A stretch of DNA of 64,000 nucleotides. Source: Hyphomicrobiaceae bacterium (GTDB lineage: Bacteria; Pseudomonadota; Alphaproteobacteria; Rhizobiales; Hyphomicrobiaceae). The stretch's first letter is position 1. Every line of letters starts with the position of its first letter. Shown piece after piece: positions 53,620 through 62,168 of the stretch. The stretch spans positions 186,001-250,000 of the forward strand of contig JAHDXT010000001.1 in assembly GCA_023384095.1 (NCBI GenBank), in the 5' to 3' direction. The notes beneath the pieces are model-generated. The model made no database searches. It had not been told where the DNA came from and worked only from the letters and a program-made list of their open reading frames with translations. Both the position numbers and the translations under genes were made by a program.

Positions 53620-54441
53620 TCAGATGACCTTGCGCCGCAGCCTGCCGCAGATCCAGTCCGAAACGAGGACGAGCAGAAAGATCACCAGAATGCAGGTCGC
53701 GGTCTGGTGATACTTGAATAGCTTCATGGTCTGGATCAGCGAGAAGCCGAGGCCGCCCGCGCCGACGAGGCCCAGCACCGTAGCCGAGCGGATGCTGACG
53801 TCCAGACGATAGATGGCATAACCGATGAACTGCGGGATGATCTGCGGCGTCACGCCGAACAGGATGACCTGCATGCGCGAGGCCCCGGTCGCGATCTGCG
53901 CCTCGACCTGCCCCTTGTCGACGCCCTCGATCTCTTCCGCGCAGAACTTGGCCAGCATGCCCGTGGCGTGCAGCGCGACCGCGAGCACTCCGGCAAACGG
54001 TCCGAGCCCGACCGCGCTGACGAAGATGAGCGCGAAGACGAGCTCGTTGATGGCGCGCAGCGCGTTGAGGAGGAGACGCGTGAGGTGGAAGACGACGATG
54101 TGCGGGGTCGTGTTGCGCGCTCCCAGAAACGACAGCGGGATCGACATCAGAATCGCCAGCAGCGTTCCCCAGATCGCGATCTGCACGGTCTCGATCGTCG
54201 CGTCCCCGAGCACCGCGAGATAGGACAAATCCGGCGGAAACAGCCGGGTGATGAAATCCCACATGAAGGGAATGCCGCTGACCAGCGCAGCCGGGCTGAG
54301 CTTGATCTGGGCGGCCGAGTACCACAGCGCGGCGGCCGCCAGCAGAGCCCATCCGGCGAGCTTGAGATGGCGCCGCCGGCGTACCTCGACCTCGCGCTGC
54401 AGCGCGGCATCGACCGCACTCTCGAACGTGACGGAATTCAT
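53620..54441 (-). CDS. phnE: phosphonate ABC transporter permease
   Basis: Inner-membrane permease of the PhnCDE phosphonate/phosphite importer, 273 aa from the ATG at 54441, which overlaps the phnC stop (ATGA). The PhnE hallmarks are ETVQIAIWGTLLAILMSIPL, RAINELVFALIFVSAVGLGP and the EAA-like TGASRMQVILFGVTPQIIPQ with the end GLVGAGGLGFSLIQTM. It is one of two phnE genes here; the two probably form a heterodimer. Confidence 0.92.
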   Translation of the reverse strand: MNSVTFESAVDAALQREVEVRRRRHLKLAGWALLAAAALWYSAAQIKLSPAALVSGIPFMWDFITRLFPPDLSYLAVLGDATIETVQIAIWGTLLAILMSIPLSFLGARNTTPHIVVFHLTRLLLNALRAINELVFALIFVSAVGLGPFAGVLAVALHATGMLAKFCAEEIEGVDKGQVEAQIATGASRMQVILFGVTPQIIPQFIGYAIYRLDVSIRSATVLGLVGAGGLGFSLIQTMKLFKYHQTATCILVIFLLVLVSDWICGRLRRKVI

Positions 54442-55235
54442 CGGCCCTGGTCTTCCTCCTCGTCCGGATCGCGATAGTAGATGCGATGCAGGACCTCGTC
54501 GTCGAGGTCCGCCGCCGTGCCCTCGAACACCACCTTGCCGCGGCTCATGCCGATGATGCGCTCGGCGAACTCGCGCGTGTACTCGACCTGGTGCAGGTTG
54601 CAGAGCACCGTGATCCCCAGCTCTCGGCTGACCTGCTTGAGGTAGGTCAGCACCTGGCGCGCGATCTTGGGATCGAGGCTCGCAACCGGCTCGTCCGCCA
54701 GGATGATGCTCGGCTGCTGCGCCAGCGCGCGAGCGATGGCCACGCGCTGCTGCTCGCCGCCGCTCAGCGTATCGGCGCGCTGGAAGGCCTTGTGGTCCAG
54801 GTTCACCCGAGCCAGGCACTCGATGGCGATGCGCTTGTCCTCCTGGGAGAAATTGTAGAACAGGCTGCGCCAGGTGCTGCGATACGCGAGGCGGCCGGTC
54901 AGCACGTTGGTCAGAACGGAAAGCCGCTTCACGAGATTGAACTGCTGGAACACCATGCCGAACTGCCGGCGCAGCGCACGCAGGTCCCGCCGCTTGCCCG
55001 TGACCTCCTGATCGCGATGGAAGATCTTGCCCTCGGTCGGCTCGACCAGCCGGTTGAGGCAGCGCATCAAGGTCGACTTGCCGGCCCCGCTCGGCCCGAG
55101 GATGACGAGGAACTCGCCTTCCTGCACGTCGGTGTCGATGCCGCGCAGCGCATGCACGTCGTTGCCGTAGCTCTTGGTCAGTCCGCGCACTGAGAGCACT
55201 ATGGGCGCGGTCTTGGTGGAAGCGGTCATGAGCAT
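54438..55235 (-). CDS. phnC: phosphonate ABC transporter ATPase
   Basis: Cytoplasmic ATPase of the importer, 265 aa from the ATG at 55235 (55229 is equally possible; the ribosome site is weak). Walker A is [10 protein letters not shown]-loop [19 protein letters not shown] is the PhnC form, the signature is [15 protein letters not shown] and Walker B is [22 protein letters not shown] in place of TSALDP is typical of PhnC. It sits between the two phnE genes, overlapping the second by 4 nt. Confidence 0.94.
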   Translation of the reverse strand: MLMTASTKTAPIVLSVRGLTKSYGNDVHALRGIDTDVQEGEFLVILGPSGAGKSTLMRCLNRLVEPTEGKIFHRDQEVTGKRRDLRALRRQFGMVFQQFNLVKRLSVLTNVLTGRLAYRSTWRSLFYNFSQEDKRIAIECLARVNLDHKAFQRADTLSGGEQQRVAIARALAQQPSIILADEPVASLDPKIARQVLTYLKQVSRELGITVLCNLHQVEYTREFAERIIGMSRGKVVFEGTAADLDDEVLHRIYYRDPDEEEDQGR

Positions 55236-55254
55236 GATGCGGTCCACTGGCTCC

Positions 55255-56070
55255 TCAATAAAGGCGGCTGCGGATGAAGGTCGAGGCAAAATCGATGATG
55301 GTGACCATGCCGAGGATGAACAGCAGGATCAGCCCGACCTCGCGCCATTCGAACAGCCGTATGGCAGTGATCAGCTCGAAGCCGATGCCGCCCGCGCCGA
55401 CCATGCCGAGCACGGTCGCAGAGCGGACGCCGACCTCGAACCAGTAGAGGTTGTAAGTGACGAACTGCGGCAGCGCCTGCGGGAAGACCGCGAACAGGAT
55501 CACCTGCAGCCGGCTCGCCCCGGTTGCCTCCATGGCCTCGATCGGCCCCTTGTCGACGTTCTCGATCGCCTCCGCGTAAAGCCGGCCGAGAATGCCGCCA
55601 TAGTTCATCCCGAGTGCGAGCGCGCCCGGAAACGGCCCGAGGCCGACGGCGGCGACGAACAGGATGGCCCAGATCAGCTCCGAGATGCTGCGCAGCACGT
55701 TGAGAACGGCCATGGCGCCGTTGCGCAGCACGCCCGAGCGCGTCACCGTGCTGGCGGCAAGCAGGCCGAGCGGAAGCCCGACGAATGTCGCCAGCACGTT
55801 GCCCCAAAGCGCGACGTAGAGCGTCTCGACCGCCGGCTGCCAGATCGTCTCGACAAAACCCCACTTCGGCGGCGCCATGCGCCCGAAGTAGTCGGCGATT
55901 ATCGGGATCGCTCTCGTCACCTCCGCCGGGCGCAGGTCGACGCCGTCGGCGCACCAGACGAGGAAGGCGGCGGCGAGCGCGATATAGACGATATGCCTGA
56001 ACCGCCAGGTCTGCCGCTGGGCGAGCTCATCGAGAACCGATTGGGCCCGTGACTGATAGTCGATGGCCAC
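55255..56070 (-). CDS. phnE: phosphonate ABC transporter permease
   Basis: The second PhnE, 271 aa. It shares with its sister the ETLYVALWGNVLATFVGLPL start of the transport domain, RSISELIWAILFVAAVGLGP, and TGASRLQVILFAVFPQALPQ. The GTG at 56070 has AGAAGGGG about 5 nt upstream. It lies 134 nt after phnD, a gap holding a strong hairpin, and 19 nt before phnC. Confidence 0.92.
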   Translation of the reverse strand: MAIDYQSRAQSVLDELAQRQTWRFRHIVYIALAAAFLVWCADGVDLRPAEVTRAIPIIADYFGRMAPPKWGFVETIWQPAVETLYVALWGNVLATFVGLPLGLLAASTVTRSGVLRNGAMAVLNVLRSISELIWAILFVAAVGLGPFPGALALGMNYGGILGRLYAEAIENVDKGPIEAMEATGASRLQVILFAVFPQALPQFVTYNLYWFEVGVRSATVLGMVGAGGIGFELITAIRLFEWREVGLILLFILGMVTIIDFASTFIRSRLY

Positions 56071-56169
56071 GCTGTCCCCTTCTGACGAACGTCAGGTGCA
56101 ATAGGTCTGCCACTCGACCGCCGCGGGACCCGTGCCGCCCGAACGGCCTCAGCTCGCATGCTCTTCATG

Positions 56170-56194
56170 GGGGCGGCGCAGGCGGCGCCGCCCC
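56170..56194. other. 10-bp GC hairpin after phnD
   Basis: Arms 56170-56179 and 56185-56194 with a 5-nt loop, about 10 nt after the phnD stop on the minus strand. No T run follows on that strand, so partial attenuation or 3'-end protection of phnD mRNA is more likely than full termination. Confidence 0.65.
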
Positions 56195-56204
56195 GTTTTG
56201 CAGC

Positions 56205-57086
56205 TCACTTCATCTTCGTGAGGTCGAGATTGAGCGTCTTGGCGATATCGCGCAGCGGATCGTAGTCCTTGTCGGTGATCGGGTCGAAGCGGGCCACGGT
56301 GCCCATCTCCCCGAACGGAAGGTTTTTCACGCTGTAGAACGCCTCGCGGATCTTCTTCTTGAGGTCATCCGGCAGGTTCGTGCGGTAGAGGACCGGGTCG
56401 TTCCAGATCGGCTCCGATTTCCAGACGACCTTGAGCTTGCTGCAGTCGGCGAGGCCTTTGGCGCAGCCGCGCTCGAAGATGCGGTCGGCCACACAGCCGG
56501 CGTCGACCTTGCCCTCGCTTACGGCGACGATCGTGGCGTCGTGGCCGCCGGAGTACATGACCTGCTTGAAATCCTTCTCCGGCGTCAGGCCCGCTGCCTT
56601 GAAGGCGGCCGAGGGCACCATGAATCCGGAGGTCGAGCCCGGATCGACGAAGGCGAAGGTGCTGCCCTTGAGCGTCGCGAACGACTCGATGGGACTGTCC
56701 TTGCGGGCGATGATGATGGAGCGGTAGCTCGGCTGCATCGTCTTGGCGATCACCGTGACGGCGAAAGCCTCCACGGGCGCCTGTGTCGTCGCAAGGATGT
56801 AGGAGAAGGGGCCGAGCAGCGCCACGTCGACGTGGCCGTTTCTCAGCGCCTCGACCGTGCCGTTGTAGTCGGAGCCGACGAAGGACTCGATCTTCATCCC
56901 GGTCTGCTTGGCGACGATGTCGAGGATGTCCTGGGACTGGCGGATCATCGCTCGCGAGTCCTCGGCCGGGATGAAGCCGATCCTCAGGACTCCGGTCTTT
57001 GTCGGATCATTCGCCTGGCCGAAGGCGGCGGGAGCCGCACAAATGGCCAGCAACGCAACTGCGGTCAGGCTCTTCAACACATTCAT
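56205..57086 (-). CDS. phnD: phosphonate-binding periplasmic protein
   Basis: Periplasmic receptor, 293 aa, with a signal peptide (about residues 1-23, ending AFG-Q). PhnD features are GVLRIGFIPAEDSRAMI, then GSDYNGTVEALRNGHVDVAL (residues lining the phosphonate pocket), FAFVDPGSTSGFMVPSAAF and AGCVADRIFERGC. The last segment is DPLRDIAKTLNLDLTKMK. It is the first transporter gene after the three catabolic enzymes, and an AT-rich island precedes it. PhnD relatives bind 2-aminoethylphosphonate, phosphite or methylphosphonate; the ligand here is unknown. Confidence 0.93.
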   Translation of the reverse strand: MNVLKSLTAVALLAICAAPAAFGQANDPTKTGVLRIGFIPAEDSRAMIRQSQDILDIVAKQTGMKIESFVGSDYNGTVEALRNGHVDVALLGPFSYILATTQAPVEAFAVTVIAKTMQPSYRSIIIARKDSPIESFATLKGSTFAFVDPGSTSGFMVPSAAFKAAGLTPEKDFKQVMYSGGHDATIVAVSEGKVDAGCVADRIFERGCAKGLADCSKLKVVWKSEPIWNDPVLYRTNLPDDLKKKIREAFYSVKNLPFGEMGTVARFDPITDKDYDPLRDIAKTLNLDLTKMK

Positions 57087-57140
57087 TTCGCTGCTCCCTT
57101 GCGTTTCCTCTTACTCACATGCTCCCCGCCATCTCGTCGC

Positions 57141-57176
57141 TCATTTTTATTGAAACGGATTATGTCACACCTTTTG
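57141..57176 (-). promoter_or_regulatory. AT-rich promoter-like island before phnD, with a weak PHO-box-like pattern
   Basis: The 106-nt gap between the aldehyde dehydrogenase and phnD is far more AT-rich than its surroundings. On the minus strand it carries TGTGACATAATCCGTTTC (57152-57169), in which the first half resembles the CTGTCAT repeat of PHO boxes but the second matches poorly. A separate promoter for the transporter genes is plausible; PhoB control is only a suggestion. Confidence 0.3.
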
Positions 57177-57192
57177 CGGGTTGCTCGCCTCC

Positions 57193-58644
57193 TCACCAGC
57201 GCAGGTTCACGTTCTTCACCTGGGTATAGCTGAGGAGCTCGTCGAAGCATTCCTCCTCGCCGATGCCGCTCTGCTTCCAGCCCCCGTACGGCGCGCCGAG
57301 ATAGCGGCCGTTCGAGTTGATCCACACGTAGCCCGCCTCGATGCGGTCGGCGGTCTCCATGGCCTTGCCGAGGTCATTGGTCACGATGGATGCGGTGAGC
57401 CCGTACTCGAGGCCGTTCGCCTTGGCGAGCATGTCCTCGTAATCGTCCCAAGTCATGATCGACATGACGGGTCCGAAGATCTCCTCCCGCCCGATCCGCA
57501 TCGCCGGCGTGACCGCATCGAAGATCGTCGGGGCTATGAACAGACCGCGTTGCAGCACGGCGTCAGAGGGCCGGCCGCCGCCGGTGAGCAGCCTGGCCCC
57601 GTCCGACCGCGCAGAGGCGATGAACCCCATCACGCGTTCGAACTGCCGCTCCGACACGATAGGACCGACCTCGTTCTCGTCGCGCCACGGCACCCCGACG
57701 GGCAGAGCCTCGGCCTGCCTGACGAGCTCCTCGGCCACCGCATCGTGCAGAGAGGCGTGCACGAGAACGCGCGAGGTCGAGCTGCAGGACTGACCCTGCC
57801 GGTTCATGTTCATGCCCTTGATCGCGGCGGCCGCGGCCTTCCTCGGATCGGCGTCCGGGAAAATGATGATGGGATTCTTGCCGCCGAGCTCGAAGCTGAC
57901 CCGCTTCAGCCCGGCCGCCGCCTCGCGTGCTATGGCGCGGCCGGTCGGCACCGAGCCGACGAAGCCGATGCGGTGCACGTCGGGGTGCCGGACGAGGGCC
58001 GCCCCCGTCGCGCCGTCGCCGGTGATGATGTTGACCACGCCCGCCGGAAAGATCCCGTCGCACAGCTCGCCGAGCCTGAGGCTCGACAGCGGTGCCTGCT
58101 CCGACCCCTTGATGACGACGCAATTGCCGGCGGCGAGCGGCGCTGCGGCCTTCTCCGCGCAGAACCGGAACGGGTGATTGAACGGATTGATCTTGGCGAC
58201 GACGCCGTACGGCTGCCGCCGCGTCAGGTTGAGGTGGCGCGGGCCCTGGGAGAAGGTCTCGCCCTTGATCTCCGTGATCAGGCCGGCGAAATAGCGCAGC
58301 GAGTCCGCGGTCCACGTCATGTCGCCGCGCATGCCGGTGATGGCGTTGCCGGAGTCCACCGCATCGATCAGCGCCAGCTCATCGGCATGCTTTTCGATGC
58401 GTTCCGCCAGCAGCACCAGACAGCGGGCGCGCTCCTTGATCGGGACGCGCGACCATTCGCGGAATCCGGCCTTGGCGGCCGCGACCGCGCGGTCGACATC
58501 CGCCTCGGTGGCGAACGGAACGTCGGCAAGCTTCTCCATGTTGGAGGGATTGATCGAGGCGAAGCTCTTGCCCTCGACGGGAGCGACCCACTTGCCCCCG
58601 ATATACAGACTGCGTGGCTCGAGCTGGAGCTCGGGTGCGTTCAT
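57193..58644 (-). CDS. aldehyde dehydrogenase, candidate phosphonoacetaldehyde dehydrogenase (PhnY role)
   Basis: An NAD(P)-dependent enzyme oxidising an aldehyde to an acid, 483 aa. The catalytic Cys is in RQGQSCSSTSR (near residue 290), the general-base Glu in RVSFELGGKNP and the NAD site in GVVAKINPFNHPF. Between phosphonoacetate hydrolase and an alcohol dehydrogenase, its likely substrate is phosphonoacetaldehyde, giving the phosphonoacetate that PhnA cleaves. The role is inferred from context; the sequence itself says only non-acylating ALDH. It lies 10 nt after the alcohol dehydrogenase gene. It was not named phnY because substrate residues could not be checked. Confidence 0.85.
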   Translation of the reverse strand: MNAPELQLEPRSLYIGGKWVAPVEGKSFASINPSNMEKLADVPFATEADVDRAVAAAKAGFREWSRVPIKERARCLVLLAERIEKHADELALIDAVDSGNAITGMRGDMTWTADSLRYFAGLITEIKGETFSQGPRHLNLTRRQPYGVVAKINPFNHPFRFCAEKAAAPLAAGNCVVIKGSEQAPLSSLRLGELCDGIFPAGVVNIITGDGATGAALVRHPDVHRIGFVGSVPTGRAIAREAAAGLKRVSFELGGKNPIIIFPDADPRKAAAAAIKGMNMNRQGQSCSSTSRVLVHASLHDAVAEELVRQAEALPVGVPWRDENEVGPIVSERQFERVMGFIASARSDGARLLTGGGRPSDAVLQRGLFIAPTIFDAVTPAMRIGREEIFGPVMSIMTWDDYEDMLAKANGLEYGLTASIVTNDLGKAMETADRIEAGYVWINSNGRYLGAPYGGWKQSGIGEEECFDELLSYTQVKNVNLRW

Positions 58645-58654
58645 CTCGCGGGCC

Positions 58655-59749
58655 TCACGGCACGATCGCGGCGCGCAGGACGCTGCGCTCGGAGGCTTTC
58701 TTGAAGGCGATATCGAGATCCTTCAGGGCGAATTTCGAATCGACGATCTCCTTGAATGGAAAACGCTTCCGGTTCGCCATCACGAAATCGAGCGCCTGGA
58801 TCAGGTGACGGGGATGATAGTTGTGAATGCCCCGCATCGTCACCCAGCGCTTGACCAGCATGTTGGCGTCGATGGTCACGTTGGCACCGGGATTGACGAG
58901 GCCCCCGAGCACGTACCGCCCGCCGGTGCGCAGCATCCGCAGACCTTGGGGAATGACGTCCGGCACGCCGCAGACCTCGATGACGGCATCCGAGCCGTCG
59001 GGCTTGCAGAGACCACGCACCCTGGCGACGATCTCCTCGTCCGATGCAGCCTTGATGTTGAACGTGTGGTCGGCGCCGAACCTCTTCGCCACCTCGAGGC
59101 GGTCCGGCACCGCGTCGAGCCCGATCACCAGGCGCGCGCCGCGCGACTTGGCCATGGCGCAGCCGTAGAGTCCGAGCAGGCCGAGCCCCTGCACCACCAC
59201 CGTATCGCCGAGCTGGATGGCGGCGGCCTCGGTCACCGAAACCATGGTCGCGACGCCGCAATTGATCGGCGTCGCCTCCTCGTCACTGAGCTCTGCCGGA
59301 AGCTTGAGGATGCCGGTGTCGGGCAGGATATAGCAGTACTCGGCGAAGCCGCCGAGGAAATGCGGGTCCTCGTCAGCGAGGTCGTGGCCGTACTTGCGCA
59401 CGCCGTGGCACTTCTGCGGCATGTCGTGCACGTCGCGGTAATAGAAATCGCCGTTGAGGAAATACTCGCTCCAGGTGATGCGGTCGCCCACCGCGAGGCG
59501 ATCGCCACGCATGTCCTTGTCGATTCCGGCGCCGATCTCCTCGATGATTCCGATGATCTCGTGGCCCAGGATGCCGGGGCATGGATTGGGACGCCTGCCC
59601 TCGTAGGAGTGGATGTCCGAGCGGCATATCGTCGACATCGTCACCCGGACGAGCACCTCGCCCGCCGCCACGGGCCGCAGCGGATAGGTCTTTATGACGA
59701 ACGGCGTGTTGGGCGCCTCGTAGACGGCAGCCCTCGCTGTCCGAGCCAT
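58655..59749 (-). CDS. zinc-dependent alcohol dehydrogenase of the phosphonate-associated (HpnZ-like) group
   Basis: A medium-chain dehydrogenase, 364 aa. Catalytic zinc ligands are in STICRSDIHSYEG and GILGHEIIGIIE; the NAD-binding loop is VVVQGLGLLGLYGCAMAK. The stretch PQKCHGVRKYGH matches the family proposed from genome context to work in phosphonate breakdown, whose members have a PQKC..KYGH pattern. Three of the four structural-zinc Cys usually found just before it are missing. A GGGAGG site precedes the ATG. Set between phnA and the aldehyde dehydrogenase, it could oxidise a hydroxyphosphonate to phosphonoacetaldehyde. Confidence 0.85.
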   Translation of the reverse strand: MARTARAAVYEAPNTPFVIKTYPLRPVAAGEVLVRVTMSTICRSDIHSYEGRRPNPCPGILGHEIIGIIEEIGAGIDKDMRGDRLAVGDRITWSEYFLNGDFYYRDVHDMPQKCHGVRKYGHDLADEDPHFLGGFAEYCYILPDTGILKLPAELSDEEATPINCGVATMVSVTEAAAIQLGDTVVVQGLGLLGLYGCAMAKSRGARLVIGLDAVPDRLEVAKRFGADHTFNIKAASDEEIVARVRGLCKPDGSDAVIEVCGVPDVIPQGLRMLRTGGRYVLGGLVNPGANVTIDANMLVKRWVTMRGIHNYHPRHLIQALDFVMANRKRFPFKEIVDSKFALKDLDIAFKKASERSVLRAAIVP

Positions 59750-59822
59750 CGCTAACCTCCCGTCCCGTGGCCGCTGTGCCGTTGTCTCCCGGCCCTCGCG
59801 GATCCAGGTCAGATTTATGTCG

Positions 59823-61130
59823 TCAAACCTTCGATCCGTTTATGGCGAAGTCGAAGATATGATAATTCCTGAGCCCGCCGCGAGCCGCGCGCGCTGCGTA
59901 GCATTCGTGCAGCGGACGATTGAGGATGAAGGGCACCTTGCCCTCGGTCAGTCCTCCGTGTGTACGCAAGCGGTGTCCGGCGAGCCCACTCATGTCGTGC
60001 TTTGCGGGCGTCATCCCGATGCAGGTGTCGACATCGCTGATGACGACGACGTCTCCTTCGCGATCGATCGGCAGATCGAAAACCCGCGCCGCCGTCTCCT
60101 TGTCGCAGACCATCTCGATCCCGGGCTGCCGCCGGGCGATCTCGATCACGTCCTGAGGCGTCGCCTTGCCGTTGCAGTAGACGCGGACGAAGCCGCCGAA
60201 CGACCCGTGATGCGCCACGAAGTAGTCGGTGATCGGGCAGATGACGATGGTGGAGTCCTTGCCCAGCTCCTTGTCGAGGATCTCCTGGAGCCAGACCACC
60301 CGCGGCGTGGCGTCGGGATTCGACTTGTCGTTCATGCCATGATCGGCGGTGAGCGCTACGACGGCGCCGAGCGCGTCGAGCTTGCCGATCAGCTCGTCCA
60401 TGCTCTTGTAGTACCGATCGGATTCGCCCTCGCCGGGGGCATACTTGTGCTGGATGAAATCGGTCAGCGACAGGTACATGACGTCCGGCCTGCGGTCGGC
60501 GAGCAGCTTGATGCCGGCCTCGAGAACGAACAACGAGAGCTCGCCGGAGTACATGTCGGGCAACGGCAGCCCGACGAGACCCAGGACGTCCTCGATCCCA
60601 TTCTCAGCCAGGGTGCACTTGTCCGCCTTCTCCGACGAGAAGTTTATCGCGCCGCCCGCGATGTCGAGATCCTTGCCGAGCTGCTGGCGCAGCTTGTCCT
60701 TGGCCGTGATCGAGACGACCCGCGCCCCGACGCGGTCGAAGGCGGCGAGGATCGTGCTCGATCGCATGAGCTCGGGCCCCGTCATGACGACCGCTTCGCG
60801 TGTTTCTGGCTCGAGATAGAAATTGCCGGAGATGCCGTGGATCGACGGCGGCGCACCGGTGATGATCGAGACGTTGTTCGGACACGTGAAGCTCGGGATC
60901 ACGCAGTCGGCGACCGCGCTGAACCCGCTCTTCATGAAGCGGGCGATGTTGGGAATGATCCCGTCCTTCAGCGCCCGGTCGAAATAGGCGGGATCGCCAC
61001 CGTCGATGCAGACGACCACCACCGGCTGCTTCGGCCAAAGATAGCGCACGCCGTTGAGAGTGACTTCCGGCGCCCTGCGGCCGGCCCCACCCGCGGCTTT
61101 GGAGGTGCGAGGGCTCGTGTCCTGCGGCAT
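59823..61130 (-). CDS. phnA: phosphonoacetate hydrolase
   Basis: It hydrolyses the carbon-phosphorus bond of phosphonoacetate to acetate and phosphate, using two metals of the alkaline-phosphatase superfamily. It is 435 aa. Key parts: VVVCIDGGDPAYFD with the first metal Asp, the nucleophile Thr in SFTCPNNVSIITG, DFIQHKYAPGEGE, VVALTADHGMNDKSN and the C-terminal HGGLTEGKVPF. The ribosome site GGAGGAG is 5 nt upstream of the ATG. It is the first gene of the operon and divergent from a LysR gene (143 nt between starts), the arrangement known for phnA and its activator PhnR. Confidence 0.93.
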   Translation of the reverse strand: MPQDTSPRTSKAAGGAGRRAPEVTLNGVRYLWPKQPVVVVCIDGGDPAYFDRALKDGIIPNIARFMKSGFSAVADCVIPSFTCPNNVSIITGAPPSIHGISGNFYLEPETREAVVMTGPELMRSSTILAAFDRVGARVVSITAKDKLRQQLGKDLDIAGGAINFSSEKADKCTLAENGIEDVLGLVGLPLPDMYSGELSLFVLEAGIKLLADRRPDVMYLSLTDFIQHKYAPGEGESDRYYKSMDELIGKLDALGAVVALTADHGMNDKSNPDATPRVVWLQEILDKELGKDSTIVICPITDYFVAHHGSFGGFVRVYCNGKATPQDVIEIARRQPGIEMVCDKETAARVFDLPIDREGDVVVISDVDTCIGMTPAKHDMSGLAGHRLRTHGGLTEGKVPFILNRPLHECYAARAARGGLRNYHIFDFAINGSKV

Positions 61131-61230
61131 GGCGCTCCTCCATGTCGACGAGGCCGCATTCTCATGAGCGCCATCGCCGTTCGCGGCCAGATCGTTTCCG
61201 TTCTTGCATCACGCTACCGCTCGGCGCACT

Positions 61231-61247
61231 ATCGGTCAAATTGCGAT
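61231..61247. promoter_or_regulatory. candidate LysR-type operator dyad
   Basis: An ATCG-N9-CGAT dyad in an AT-richer part of the 143-nt phnA-lysR divergent region, 27 nt before the LysR start. LysR regulators favour such interrupted palindromes (often with a T-N11-A core), but the spacing here is not the canonical one, so this is tentative. Confidence 0.3.
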
Positions 61248-61273
61248 TTCTGGACGATCCATCGAGAAATTCA

Positions 61274-62143
61274 ATGCATCAGCGCTGGCTGGCCGCATTC
61301 CATGCCGTGGCACGAGCCGGCGGCTTCACGGCCGCAGGCAAGCTTCTCAATGTCGGCCAGCCGACGGTCTCGACGCACGTGCGGGCGCTCGAGGATCACT
61401 TCAAGGTCGAGCTGTTCCATCGCCGAGGCCGGACGGTCGAGCTCACCGAGATCGGCAAGATGCTGCTGACCATCACTCAGGGGTTGTTCGGCCATCAGGA
61501 GGAGGCGATCAGCCTGCTGCGCGCGGCACAGGCGCTCGAGCGCGGGTCGCTCAAGATCGGGGCGATCAGGCCCTCCGACGCGATGGAGATCGCCGCCGTG
61601 ATGCGTACCCGCCATCCCCACCTCATGTTGACGGTCACGCTCTGCGCAGGGTCGGAGGTGCTGGACGGCCTCCTGAAATTCGATTTCGACGTCGGCGTGG
61701 TCAGCAGCGACCCGCAGGACCCCCGTTTCTTCAGCCGTTTTTACAATCGCCAGCGCATACTGATCCTCGCCAACGTCAGTCACCCGCTGGCGAGGCGCCG
61801 CTCGATCCGCATCGAGGATCTCGAAGGGCAGGACTTCATACTGCGTGCGCCGGGCTCCACCACGCGGGCCATCTTCGATAGGGCTCTGCAGGATGCCGGC
61901 GTGACCATCCGGCCGGTCATGGAGACCAACAATCGGGAGGCCGTGAACGCTGCGATCGTGCAGGCGATGGGGATTGGAGCGATATCGGAGGCGGAGATCG
62001 TTCCTCACGAGCGGCTGAAGGTCTTGAACATCACGAACGCCAGGATATTCAACTACGCCTATGCCGTCTGCCTGACCGAGCGCCGCCGGCGGCCGCTGAT
62101 CGACGGGTTCATGCGAGCGGCGGAGAAGCGGGCGCGCCCGTGA
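61274..62143 (+). CDS. LysR-family transcriptional regulator of the phosphonate operon
   Basis: It is 289 aa. The N-terminal winged helix-turn-helix spans about residues 5-62 (GGFTAAGKLLNVGQPTVSTH), followed by a substrate-binding domain (about 88-285) with the GSLKIGAIRPSDAME and GIGAISEAEIVPHERLKVL segments. The divergent position next to phnA suggests that it activates the operon in response to a phosphonate or its breakdown product, as PhnR does in Pseudomonas fluorescens 23F. The ATG at 61274 gives the standard start; upstream codons would add a non-LysR-like extension. Confidence 0.9.
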   Translation: MHQRWLAAFHAVARAGGFTAAGKLLNVGQPTVSTHVRALEDHFKVELFHRRGRTVELTEIGKMLLTITQGLFGHQEEAISLLRAAQALERGSLKIGAIRPSDAMEIAAVMRTRHPHLMLTVTLCAGSEVLDGLLKFDFDVGVVSSDPQDPRFFSRFYNRQRILILANVSHPLARRRSIRIEDLEGQDFILRAPGSTTRAIFDRALQDAGVTIRPVMETNNREAVNAAIVQAMGIGAISEAEIVPHERLKVLNITNARIFNYAYAVCLTERRRRPLIDGFMRAAEKRARP

Positions 62144-62168
62144 CGGGGGACTCGCGAAATCCGGGCCG

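Noticed and set aside
61131-61273. Earlier in-frame starts for the LysR gene (from 61142)
   Set aside because: The extra residues are not LysR-like and would run through the divergent promoter region; the HTH starts normally from 61274.
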